A stretch of 64,000 nt of DNA from Lewinellaceae bacterium (GTDB lineage: Bacteria; Bacteroidota; Bacteroidia; Chitinophagales; Saprospiraceae), in NCBI GenBank assembly GCA_020636275.1, contig JACJYD010000001.1, positions 930,001-994,000 on the forward strand, in the 5' to 3' direction. This document shows positions 15,756 to 23,162 of this stretch, one piece after another. How positions within the stretch are numbered: position 1 is the first letter of the stretch; each line of letters opens with the position of its first letter. A program made the position numbers and the translations under genes. The notes under the pieces were generated by a model. The model ran no database searches. It saw only the letters and a list, made by a program, of their open reading frames with translations, and was not told where the DNA came from.

Positions 15756-16471
15756 TACATCCGCGCTATAAGTTTTCATGTTTTCTGGAGATAATATTCG
15801 TAATCCCCACCATACTTGTTTATAAATTGTTTCTTGGAAACGTATTTGCCCGTACCTCCAAAAGTTCCCATTCCATCCACAACCCAAAACAAGCAATCCG
15901 CTCCAAAATCAACAAAAATTGGTCGTTCGGCGGCTTTCCAGGATCTCCTAGACCACTTCCAGTTAAATCGATGACTTGGTTTAATTCCTTTTATCGATTT
16001 TCGATATTCTGGAAAATGTCGATAAATACCAAATGTCTCTGCACCTTCATGTATTTCAAAATTTTCTTTGAAGGTATCACCATTTATTAGCCAGAGCATT
16101 TTTGAACCATAAAAGGATTCTCTTTCAGTAATAACCTGGGATTGAATTGGAGAGTTTTGAAGTTCGATAACAACTCCTTCTTTTGTGAAAATATCAGCTA
16201 TATGCTTCTTGTATTCTTTTTCAATTACAACTTCTGCGTTATCTTTTCCAAAAGTTCTTTTCCAATGAAGATGCCAAAATGATTCCGGCTCATACCAATT
16301 ATCACAACCTTCGCCTTTGTAATGAGCCCAATGCCAAGAATTTATCTCTCCACACCTTGAAAAGACTTGATTTTCACACAATGGACATAGCCCTTTAGTT
16401 TTGGGGCTTGCCTCAACTTTCTCCTTGTTTACGAAAGCCCATAGCATAATTTTTCTTTAGTTGTCGACAAC
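15748..16471. other. Cassette 5 of the attC-like array (CoiA-like protein)
   Basis: Left end GTTGTCGA (15748-15755) is the exact reverse complement of TCGACAAC at the right end (16464-16471). Confidence 0.75.
15776..16447 (-). CDS. CoiA-like competence/nuclease family protein
   Basis: A 223-residue protein resembling the CoiA-like family. An N-terminal zinc-ribbon-like CPLC (21-24) leads to SWHWAHY. A restriction-endonuclease-like core follows: WHLHWKRTFG, EYKKHIADIF, VVIELQNSPI and ERESFYGSKMLWLING, where Asp (HIADI) and Glu-x-Gln (ELQ) fit a PD-(D/E)xK site. The aromatic C-terminal part is not recognised. CoiA proteins matter in natural transformation, but solitary relatives may serve in defence or DNA uptake. 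It is alone in its cassette and AT-rich. Confidence 0.7.
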   Translation of the reverse strand: MLWAFVNKEKVEASPKTKGLCPLCENQVFSRCGEINSWHWAHYKGEGCDNWYEPESFWHLHWKRTFGKDNAEVVIEKEYKKHIADIFTKEGVVIELQNSPIQSQVITERESFYGSKMLWLINGDTFKENFEIHEGAETFGIYRHFPEYRKSIKGIKPSHRFNWKWSRRSWKAAERPIFVDFGADCLFWVVDGMGTFGGTGKYVSKKQFINKYGGDYEYYLQKT

Positions 16472-16530
16472 GGGATGCTACTCGACGTGGTGAGCTCTTG
16501 CGAACCATGGAAGTGTAGCAAGTGTTAGGT
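16464..16530. repeat. attC-like site E
   Basis: R''-like TCGACAAC, GGGA spacer, stem TGCTAC (16476-16481), loop with TGGT/ACCA, stem GTAGCA (16515-16520), AGT spacer and R' box GTTAGGT (16524-16530), which fits the integron consensus GTTRRRY exactly. Confidence 0.78.
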
Positions 16531-16918
16531 CTCGTCCTCTTTTTTTCATCTTTCTTCCTTTTGGTTCAGATCATTGCCCCATCTTTTCGCTCCCCACGAC
16601 TTGTCAAGTTATTCAATTTTCCTTTCCTCTGCAACCCCTTCGGTACTCGCCACAAGGATGGATATAGGAATGCCTCCTGCTCGCAAGTGGCACGGGAAGC
16701 CTTGTTTTGCATGTCGCTGCTCGTAGGCGGCTCTTCTCTTTGTCGCTACCCAGTTTCCGATTTCCATTTTTTACTTCAACCCCAGGATCTCTTTCTCCTA
16801 CCTGCACATTCCCGCCACAATTTTGTCTTTTGGCTCCGGCCTGCGCCGGGAGGAAGTGTTGTTTGCATGCCTCCGCTCGTAGGCGGCGCTTCTTTTCTTA
16901 ATTTGGATGAGACCTAAC
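16524..16918. other. Cassette 6: ORF-less CT-rich segment
   Basis: Bounded by GTTAGGTCTCGTCC (16524-16537) and its near-perfect complement GGATGAGACCTAAC (16905-16918). About 395 bases, strongly CT-rich on the + strand, with no credible coding frame on either strand. It holds an internal direct repeat around CTCGTAGGCGGC (16719-16730 and 16877-16888) and is related to cassette 8. It could encode a structured RNA or carry a promoter. Confidence 0.65.
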
Positions 16919-16979
16919 GGGGGCGCAAACGCAGGAGCGAAGCTCTTGCGAGCTATTGGCGTTTTGCGCAAAGTTATGG
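16905..16979. repeat. attC-like site F
   Basis: R'' box ACCTAAC (16912-16918, fits RYYYAAC), stem GCGCAAACGC (16923-16932) pairing with GCGTTTTGCGC (16959-16969), inner GAGCGAAGCTC and TTGCGAGCT pairing options, and right box GTTATGG (16973-16979). It is the clearest folded site of the series. Confidence 0.78.
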
Positions 16980-17843
16980 TCAGTGTTCTTTTTCTTTTAC
17001 AAATTTTCTTGTTGAAATTGTCTTTCCATCCTCACCAACCACCCAAACAAAATAAACACCGGGGAGGAGACTCACAACATCAATTGGATTAATGCTACCA
17101 TTAGTAATTCCTTGAACTTTTATCACTCTTCCTTTCGAATCTACAATGCCAATGCTCATGTCTCCTCCAGCCAACCCAGATATATTAATTTCACCTTGAA
17201 CCGGGTTCGGGAAAAGGTACCATGATGGTTCTTTTTCCAAATACCCTTTTACATTTGTCTCTTGATCTAAATATCCAACAAGAGTTGTAAATGAACTATC
17301 AGGCAGAATAAAACTTGCATTACCATTATAAAGACCTTGATAATCTTCAACATCGCAATTGCTATCTAAAAGATATATTTGATCCCAGCCCGTCCCACAA
17401 TCTACCTCAACCGTCACAACGACTGGGTAATCGACTGCATGAATGTATATCTCAAAATTTGTGTTTACTGATGAATAACTGCCTAAAAATGGCCGGAAGT
17501 CCCTCTTAGAATCAATATTTTCTGAAAAGTATAAGTTAGGTCCGGAAGCATTTGACCCCGAATAACAACACTTTAGACAGTTGAAGTTAAGAGAATCGCG
17601 TTGTATCACTCGAACATCTAAGCTATCATAGGGGGCATCAAAAATATTTTCTTCACCCAATATGGCGTCAATCCCAATGATAGAATTATAAATTGACCCA
17701 AATATCACAGTATCTTTTCGTCCCAAATTGTCCTCTGCAGCTAGGGTCGCAATGAGACATTGAGAAATCCCAATGTTTAGAAAATGAAAGCTCAGGACAA
17801 TGAGCATAAGCTTCTTCATTATTATTCTTTTATTGACCATAAC
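16973..17843. other. Cassette 7 of the attC-like array (T9SS protein)
   Basis: Left end GTTATGGTCA (16973-16982) is the exact reverse complement of TGACCATAAC (17834-17843). The stop codon of the gene is within the left box. Confidence 0.75.
16980..17819 (-). CDS. Secreted protein with T9SS type A sorting domain, cassette-borne
   Basis: A 279-residue protein from the ATG at 17819 (MKKLMLIVLSFHFLNIGISQC, a signal peptide). The mature N-terminal part has cysteines in NFNCLKCCYSGSN and a beta-rich segment (VVVTVEVDCGTGWDQIYLLDSNC). The C-terminus is a T9SS type A domain: LFPNPVQGEINISGL, VDSKGRVIKVQ, LLPGVYFVWVV. AT-rich codon use matches the neighbouring cassette genes rather than the core genome. 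Its TGA stop (16980-16982) is formed by the conserved cassette end. A Bacteroidota-specific export signal on a cassette gene indicates cargo adapted to this phylum. Confidence 0.78.
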   Translation of the reverse strand: MKKLMLIVLSFHFLNIGISQCLIATLAAEDNLGRKDTVIFGSIYNSIIGIDAILGEENIFDAPYDSLDVRVIQRDSLNFNCLKCCYSGSNASGPNLYFSENIDSKRDFRPFLGSYSSVNTNFEIYIHAVDYPVVVTVEVDCGTGWDQIYLLDSNCDVEDYQGLYNGNASFILPDSSFTTLVGYLDQETNVKGYLEKEPSWYLFPNPVQGEINISGLAGGDMSIGIVDSKGRVIKVQGITNGSINPIDVVSLLPGVYFVWVVGEDGKTISTRKFVKEKEH

Positions 17844-17969
17844 GGGGGTATTATCGCAGCCGGAGCCTTTCCCCCGTTCTAAAGTTAATGCTTTTTTGAA
17901 CATGACTCCCGGCAAATACCCCGGCCGGTCTCTTCAATGGCGACGGTTGACGATAATACAGTGTTGGAT
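17834..17969. repeat. attC-like site G (long form)
   Basis: R''-like TGACCATAAC, GGGG, stem GTATTATCG (17848-17856) pairing with CGATAATAC (17951-17959), a ~95-base variable region and right box GTTGGAT (17963-17969). Confidence 0.7.
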
Positions 17970-18331
17970 GCGGTGCCTCCTTTTTCTTTCTTTTCTCATC
18001 GGCCGGCCGCTAAATCTCCGACCTGATTTTTTCCTCCGGCCCTTCTTTTCTGCCTCCTCATTTTCACTCGAATGGGGCTTGATGCGCGCGGCGCGCCTAT
18101 GTCGCTCTTTGTTCGCCCCCGCGCCCGTGTGGCGGTTTTACCCCTTGATCTTTGATGTTTCCGGTTTTTTGATTTGAATCCGATCTCCAGGAATGCTCAT
18201 TCCTCGCCACACATTTTATGATCTTCCCTTCGGCTCACCCCCGGCCTGCGCCGCTCTCATGCCGCTTTGGTACGCGCCATCAGCATGTGGCTATTGATTA
18301 CCTCTGTTTTCATTCCTGCATCGCACCCAAC
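17963..18331. other. Cassette 8: ORF-less CT-rich segment, related to cassette 6
   Basis: Ends GTTGGATGCGGTGC (17963-17976) and GCATCGCACCCAAC (18318-18331) are complementary with two mismatches. About 369 bases without credible coding frame. It shares with cassette 6 a CT-rich left part, a CATTCC.CGCCACA block followed by GGCCTGCGCCG (18265-18275 here, 16839-16849 there), and similar overall order. Confidence 0.62.
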
Positions 18332-18770
18332 ATTTGTACAAACGCAATATTGCATTTATTTCCCATATCGCTGGATGCACTCTAGGCCCTGCCAGCAAAA
18401 AGGATAGCTCCTAAAAGTACTTCCAAACTTTTCAAATATAAGCAATAAGAAAGAAGGTTGAAAATGACTTTTATCATGTCTCAGAGAAACTGATCGAGGA
18501 ATAGCCGATGAATCAACGGACTATCAATTAGCTCCCTTTTGAAGACATATATACTCAAACCGAAGTGGTTTGGGACTAGCGCAGTCGACGGCTGCACTAG
18601 TATCAAGAGATTTGACGGCCACCGGCCGTCAAATCTCTTTTACTTCAGTATATGAAGATTTCAGTTCTACTGACAAATCGCACGCTGGAAAGGCTTGAAT
18701 CTATAGGAAGGAGATGTGATGAAGGTGAAGTTTAAAAGGATTGTCCCCGTCCTGCCATCTTGAAATGCAA
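18332..18770. other. Intergenic region between cassette array and tRNA-Phe
   Basis: No gene recognised. The first ~60 bases after AACATTTGTAC may be the decayed last attC-like site (ACAAACGCAATATTGC). Further right lie nested small hairpins (ACTAGcGCAG/CTGCACTAGT at 18577-18600; AAACC/GGTTT near 18558) and the palindrome at 18605-18639. Confidence 0.45.
18605..18639. repeat. Palindrome with CGGCC core
   Basis: Perfect 16-base arms AAGAGATTTGACGGCC and complement around loop ACC. The surrounding CATATATACT (18545-18555) and AGTATATG (18648-18655) are also inverted, so the hairpin may be the centre of a ~110-base element. Confidence 0.75.
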
Positions 18771-18803
18771 AGCCCCCTAACTAGAACTAGTTAGAGGGCC
18801 TTT
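18771..18803 (-). terminator. Rho-independent terminator of tRNA-Phe
   Basis: On the minus strand, directly after the tRNA: GGCCCTCTAACTAG-TT-CTAGTTAGGGGGCTTT, a strong stem followed by T residues. Confidence 0.75.
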
Positions 18804-18805
18804 CG

Positions 18806-18878
18806 TGGTGCGGGACGGAATCGAACCGCCGACACATGGATTTTCAGTCCATTGCTCTACCGACTGAGCTACCGCACC
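18806..18878 (-). tRNA. tRNA-Phe (anticodon GAA)
   Basis: A 73-base cloverleaf on the minus strand. Acceptor GGTGCGG/CCGCACC with discriminator A, D-arm containing TAGCTCAGTCGGTAGAGC, anticodon arm GGACTGAAAATCC with GAA, and T-arm GGCGGTTCGATTCCGTC. The 3' CCA is not encoded (the next bases are CGA). A terminator follows at once. The tRNA stands at the right margin of the cassette array. Confidence 0.95.
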
Positions 18879-18943
18879 TGCTTTCGTCAAAGCGACGGCA
18901 AATTTATGCGCTTTTCTGACTTTACGCAATAAATTGTAAAAAA

Positions 18944-19013
18944 AAGTTGAAGAGTTGAAGAGTTGAAAAGTTGAAAAGCCTCATTCTCTTCAACTTTTCA
19001 ACTCTTCAACTCC
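18944..19013. repeat. Inverted GTTGAAGA simple repeats
   Basis: GTTGAAGAGTTGAAGAGTTG-type tandem (18944-18978) faces its complement CTTCAACTTTTCAACTCTTC (18988-19007). Same unit as 8089-8170. The stem sits just downstream of the HAD phosphatase stop and may terminate it. Confidence 0.8.
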
Positions 19014-19016
19014 CCC

Positions 19017-19580
19017 TCAAAGTTCCTGCCCCTTCAAGAAATAATAGATATCCTCCCAACTCCGGGTCTTCAGGCTGATCACTTTCTCCAGTTCGTTCTT
19101 GGCGAAATGGATCTCGTTGGCGCCCAGGCCGGGGTCCTGGTTGATCCAGATGCCGTTGGCGCCCAGATTTTTTGCCAACTCCATGTCGGTGAGGCGGTCG
19201 CCGATGACGTAGGAAGTGGAAAGGTCAATCCCTTCATCCAGGAAATGTTGGAGCATGGCGGTGCCGGGTTTGCGCGTCGGGGCATTCTCGTGGGCATAGG
19301 TCCGGTCGATGTGGACTTCCAGGAAATGGATGCCTTCGCCGGCAAAGGTCTTGATGATAAAGCGATGGGGCGGCCAGAACAATTCCTCCGGAAGGCGCTC
19401 CCGCCCGAGCCCGTCCTGGTTGGTCACCATGATAAGCTTGTAATCCATCTCGTGGACGATCCGTCCCAACCACAAAAATACGCCGGGGTAAAACTCGATC
19501 TTTTCATAGGAATCGACCTTGTAATCGAAGGGTTCCATGACTATTGTACCATCGCGGTCGAGGAAGAGGAAGCGTTGCAT
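19017..19580 (-). CDS. HAD-IIIA phosphatase, HisB N-domain-like (histidinol-phosphatase)
   Basis: A 187-residue HAD phosphatase matching the N-terminal half of HisB: FLFLDRDGTIVMEP with the nucleophile Asp8 and acid/base Asp10, KLIMVTNQDGLG, RKPG with the conserved Lys, and SYVIGDRLTDMELAKNLG with the Mg-binding Asp. The Cys/His zinc loop of E. coli HisB is replaced by HIDRTYAHENAPTRKP, with no cysteine. There is no fused dehydratase domain and no his operon nearby, so histidinol phosphate as substrate is probable but not proven. The leader is made of 7-base repeats. Confidence 0.75.
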   Translation of the reverse strand: MQRFLFLDRDGTIVMEPFDYKVDSYEKIEFYPGVFLWLGRIVHEMDYKLIMVTNQDGLGRERLPEELFWPPHRFIIKTFAGEGIHFLEVHIDRTYAHENAPTRKPGTAMLQHFLDEGIDLSTSYVIGDRLTDMELAKNLGANGIWINQDPGLGANEIHFAKNELEKVISLKTRSWEDIYYFLKGQEL

Positions 19581-19584
19581 GAAA

Positions 19585-19695
19585 TTGGTGATTGGTGATT
19601 GGTGACTGGTGACTGGTGGCTGGTGATTGGTGACTGGTGACTGGTGACTGGTGACTGGTGACTGGTGATTGGTGACTGGTGATTGGTGACTGGTG
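19585..19695. repeat. Tandem 7-base repeat, leader of the HisB-like gene
   Basis: About 15 copies of TTGGTGA/CTGGTGA run up to 4 bases from the ATG at 19580. In transcript sense they read CACCAAT/CACCAGT, the same sense as the repeats ahead of the divergent aminotransferase gene. Confidence 0.88.
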
Positions 19696-19857
19696 TAGGA
19701 GGTAATTCTCCGGAATGCAAAATTAACAGAAATGTAATGGTGTCCTTCAAAAATTACACAGTGTTTCTATCTACGATTTACACACATGCGTGAATTTTTT
19801 TTAAAATCGTTGAACCTGCAATTAACTCCTGTTTACTATTAATTTTACCTATCCCCC

Positions 19858-19913
19858 AATCACCAGTCACCAATCACCAGTCACCAATCACCAATCACCA
19901 ACCCCCAGTCACC
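19858..19913. repeat. Tandem 7-base repeat, leader of the aminotransferase gene
   Basis: Eight copies of CACCAAT/CACCAGT end in ...CCCCCAGTCACC directly before the ATG at 19914, so the repeat occupies the normal ribosome-binding position and no purine-rich Shine-Dalgarno exists. Confidence 0.88.
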
Positions 19914-21047
19914 ATGTCAAAACTCCCACACATCGGCACCACCATCTTCACCGTCATGTCGGCGCTGGCGAATGAATGCGGCGCGATCAACCTGTCGCAG
20001 GGCTTCCCCAACTACGATCCGCCGCAGTTGTTGCGCGATCTGGTGACCAAATACCTCAATCAGGGTATGAACCAGTACGCCCCTATGGCGGGGGCGCCGG
20101 CGCTGCGGCAGGCCCTGGCGGCCAAGATCGGCTCGCTTTATGGGTTGGAGCTTAGCCCGGATGCGGAGATCACGGTGACGGCAGGGGGAACGCAGGCGCT
20201 CTTTACCGCTATCGCCGCTTTTGTTATGCCGGGCGATGAGGTGATCTTGCTCGAACCGGCGTACGATTCCTACGGCCCCTCCGTGCAGGTGCAGGGCGGG
20301 AAGCCGGTGCCCTACGAACTCAAGGCGCCGGATTACCGCGTCGATTGGGAAGAACTGGCAGCCCTGATCACGCCGCGCACCCGCATGATCGTGACCAATA
20401 CTCCGCACAACCCGACGGGAAAGGTCTTTTCTCCGGAGGACCTGTCGGCCCTCGAACGCCTTGCCGAAGCACATGATCTCCTGGTGCTGAGCGATGAGGT
20501 CTATGAGCACCTCGTTTTCGACGGACGCCGCCACGAGAGCGTCTTTCGCTACCCGGGGTTGTTCCGCCGAAGCCTGGCGGTGTTTTCCTTCGGAAAAACA
20601 TTTCATGGTACAGGCTGGAAGATGGGCTATTGCGTGGCCCCTGAGCCCTTGATGGCGGAGTTCCGCAAGGTGCACCAGTTCAACGTCTTTTCGGTCAATT
20701 CGCCCATGCAGTACGCTCTTGCCGAATTTCTCCAGTATCCCGAAGAATACCTGCATCTGCAGACCTTCTATCAGGCAAAACGCGATTTCTTTCTCGAAAC
20801 CATCTCCGGTACGGGCCTGCGTCCCATCGCCTGCGAAGGCACTTACTTTCAGCTGGTCGACTACAGTTCGGTCAGCGATCTGGGCGATTTTGAGTTTTGC
20901 CAATGGCTCACGCGCGAGGTGGGCGTGGCGGCGATCCCCGTCTCTTCTTTTTTCGGGAACAAACGCGATGATCAGGTGGTGCGGTTTTGCTTCGCCAAAA
21001 CGGAGGAGGTGTTGGCACAGGCGGGAGAGCGGTTGGGGAGGTTTTAG
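19914..21047 (+). CDS. PLP aminotransferase, methionine aminotransferase-like
   Basis: A 377-residue fold-type I aminotransferase of the class I/II family, closest in style to the methionine aminotransferase (YbdL/MtnE-type) and kynurenine aminotransferase group. Visible: INLSQGFPNYDPP and MNQYAPMAGAPALR at the N-terminus, VTAGGTQALFTAI, NTPHNPTGKVFS, LVLSDEVYEHLVFDG, the Schiff-base lysine K228 in VFSFGKTFHGTGWKMG, and VVRFCFAK with the carboxylate-binding Arg. It would transaminate 2-oxo-4-methylthiobutanoate to methionine, or aromatic oxo acids. The start is directly after a tandem repeat. Confidence 0.88.
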   Translation: MSKLPHIGTTIFTVMSALANECGAINLSQGFPNYDPPQLLRDLVTKYLNQGMNQYAPMAGAPALRQALAAKIGSLYGLELSPDAEITVTAGGTQALFTAIAAFVMPGDEVILLEPAYDSYGPSVQVQGGKPVPYELKAPDYRVDWEELAALITPRTRMIVTNTPHNPTGKVFSPEDLSALERLAEAHDLLVLSDEVYEHLVFDGRRHESVFRYPGLFRRSLAVFSFGKTFHGTGWKMGYCVAPEPLMAEFRKVHQFNVFSVNSPMQYALAEFLQYPEEYLHLQTFYQAKRDFFLETISGTGLRPIACEGTYFQLVDYSSVSDLGDFEFCQWLTREVGVAAIPVSSFFGNKRDDQVVRFCFAKTEEVLAQAGERLGRF

Positions 21048-21050
21048 TTC

Positions 21051-22943
21051 TCAATACGCCCTTACATTCTTATTCTCCATAAAATTAATGAACGCCCGGT
21101 TGACCACCCGGTTGCCGCCTGGCGTGGGGTAGTTGCCGGAGAAATACCAGTCGCCCAGGTGATTCGGACAAGCGGCGTGGAGGCCTTCGATGGTCTGGTA
21201 GATCAATTCCACCTTGGGGTCGATCCCCTTGGGCGTAACGATCTCGGCGATCTTTTTGGTGATCTTTTCATAAGGAAAAAGATCGTATAGCGGGGCTACC
21301 TGGTTAGTGATCTGGCTGACGGGAAGGTCTTCCTGTTGTTTGCAACGCGCGTAGGCTTCGTCGAGCAGGTGGCTCTGCTTGGTTTCTTTCAGAAGTTTGA
21401 CCAGTGCCTGGAAGGCGACGAAATCCTTCATTTTGGACATGTCGATGCCATAACAGTCGGGGAACCGGATCTGGGGCGCCGAGGATACGAAGACGATCTT
21501 CTTGGGACGCAGGCGCGACACGATGCGGATGAGGCTTTCGCGCAGGGTCGTGCCCCGCACGATGGAATCGTCGAGCAACACGAGTGTGTCGACGCCGTCC
21601 TGCACGATGCCGTAGGTGACGTCGTAGACGTGCGACACCAGTTCGTGACGGGAGTTATCGTCGGTGATGAAGGTGCGCAATTTTTCATCTTTTACCACCA
21701 GTTTTTCCACCCTGGGCGTCATGGCGAGGATCTTTTCCAGCTTTTTGGGCTTAAGGTCTTTGCCCAATTTCAGGATCTTCTCTTTTTTAATTTCGTTGAG
21801 GTGTTGTTCGATGCCCTGGATGAGGCCGAGGAAAGCGGTTTCGGCGGTATTGGGCACAAAAGAAAAGACGGCATGCTCCAGGTCGTAATCAACGGCTTCG
21901 AGCACCCGCTGGGTGAGTTGTTCGCCGAGCTTTTTGCGTTCGAGATAGATCTCGCGGTCGGTGCCCCGGGAGAAATAAATGCGTTCGAAAGAACAAGCGG
22001 CGCGGGGCTGCGGATCGATGAAGGGGAGCTCGGATACCTGGCCGTCCTGCTTGATGATGAGGGCGTGGCCGGGTTCGAGTTCTTTCACCAGTTTGAAATT
22101 CACATCCAAACCGGTCTGGATCGGAGGGCGTTCCGAGCAGCAAACCACCACTTCGTCGTCGTGGTAATAGTATGCGGGGCGGATACCTGCCGGGTCGCGC
22201 ATCACGAAAGCGTCGCCGTGGCCGATGAGGCCGGCCATGACATACCCGCCGTCAAACTTCCGGCTGGAGCGCCGCAGGAGACGCTGAATGTCCAGTTTTT
22301 CATTGATCAACGCACTGATCTCCATTTTGGAGTAGCCATCGGGTTTGTACCAGGTATATAGGCGTTCCACTTCATCGTCGAGAAAGTGGCCGATCTTTTC
22401 CAGCACGGTTACGGTATCGGATTTCCTTCTTGGGAACTGGCCCAGGTCGATGAGCTCTTCGAAAAGTTCGTCGACATTGGTGAGGTTGAAATTGCCGGCC
22501 AGTACCAGGTTCCGGTTGATCCAGTTGTTTTCGCGGAGGAAGGGATGGACGGTTTCAATATCGTTGTTGCCATGTGTGCCGTAGCGCAGGTGTCCCAGCA
22601 GCAACTCGCCCATGAAGGGGACGCGTTTTTTCAGGAATTCGGTGTCTTTTAATTCCTCTTTTTTTAATGTATCGAAAGGGGCATAGACCTGGTCGAAGAT
22701 ATCCTTGAGGGGCTGAGCGGTATTGCTTCGCTTGCGGTTGATATAGGGTTGCCCGGGTTCAACACCGATCTTGACCGTGGCGATCCCGGCGCCATCCTGT
22801 CCGCGGTTGCGTTGCTTCTGCATGAGCAGGTGGAGCAGGTTGATCCCGTAGAGGGAGGTCCCGTATTTTTCCTGGTAATAAGAAAGCGGTTTCAAAAGGC
22901 GGATCAGGACGATCCCACATTCATGTTTGATTGGATCACTCAT
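21051..22943 (-). CDS. purF: Amidophosphoribosyltransferase, long Bacteroidota form
   Basis: Catalyses the first step of purine synthesis, PRPP plus glutamine to 5-phosphoribosylamine. It is 630 residues, longer than the ~500 of canonical PurF. The N-terminal Ntn glutamine amidotransferase starts at C9 in KHECGIVLIRLLKP after a short propeptide, with KQRNRGQDGAGI, GHLRYGTHGNND and RDPAGIRPAYY. The phosphoribosyltransferase part has the PRPP loop LVLLDDSIVRGTT. The extra length lies mainly between the two and at the C-terminus (YQTIEGLHAACPNHLGDWYF). A TACCTTTG box precedes it. It could be a paralogue beside a standard purF. Confidence 0.85.
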   Translation of the reverse strand: MSDPIKHECGIVLIRLLKPLSYYQEKYGTSLYGINLLHLLMQKQRNRGQDGAGIATVKIGVEPGQPYINRKRSNTAQPLKDIFDQVYAPFDTLKKEELKDTEFLKKRVPFMGELLLGHLRYGTHGNNDIETVHPFLRENNWINRNLVLAGNFNLTNVDELFEELIDLGQFPRRKSDTVTVLEKIGHFLDDEVERLYTWYKPDGYSKMEISALINEKLDIQRLLRRSSRKFDGGYVMAGLIGHGDAFVMRDPAGIRPAYYYHDDEVVVCCSERPPIQTGLDVNFKLVKELEPGHALIIKQDGQVSELPFIDPQPRAACSFERIYFSRGTDREIYLERKKLGEQLTQRVLEAVDYDLEHAVFSFVPNTAETAFLGLIQGIEQHLNEIKKEKILKLGKDLKPKKLEKILAMTPRVEKLVVKDEKLRTFITDDNSRHELVSHVYDVTYGIVQDGVDTLVLLDDSIVRGTTLRESLIRIVSRLRPKKIVFVSSAPQIRFPDCYGIDMSKMKDFVAFQALVKLLKETKQSHLLDEAYARCKQQEDLPVSQITNQVAPLYDLFPYEKITKKIAEIVTPKGIDPKVELIYQTIEGLHAACPNHLGDWYFSGNYPTPGGNRVVNRAFINFMENKNVRAY

Positions 22944-22968
22944 GGAGGGCTGCCGAGTTTGGAAAGTG

Positions 22969-22976
22969 CAAAGGTA
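22969..22976 (-). promoter_or_regulatory. -7 promoter box of purF
   Basis: TACCTTTG on the minus strand, a full TAnnTTTG match, 25 bases before the ATG at 22943. A possible TTTG lies upstream at a longer than usual distance (24 bases). Confidence 0.5.
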
Positions 22977-23162
22977 ATACTATTTCGCCGCCTTCAGTGG
23001 CAAAAATGCCTCATGAAGAGATTAGATTAATGCTTCAATTCGGAAAAAGTTTTTATTTTAGTAGCACAAGGAAAAAACGTTTCCGAAATCCCCCCACATT
23101 TTCACCCTCCCTCCACAAGGAACAACAATAGGCAACTTATTTTTTCACTAAACTTCAAGCTT

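Noticed and set aside
16522..16917. 131-codon open frame in cassette 6
   Set aside because: Product is a low-complexity Phe/Leu/Ser/Pro run from CT-rich DNA, starts inside the attC-like box, runs against the other cassette genes and has no counterpart in the related cassette 8.
18332..18800. Integron integrase or attI next to the array
   Set aside because: No frame with tyrosine-recombinase motifs exists on either strand here or at the left edge of the array; the region is non-coding.
19585..19913. Possible CRISPR array
   Set aside because: The repeats are 7 bases long and contiguous with no unique spacers, and there are no cas genes.
21336..22361. 341-codon open frame opposite purF
   Set aside because: Antisense shadow; composition and motifs belong to purF.
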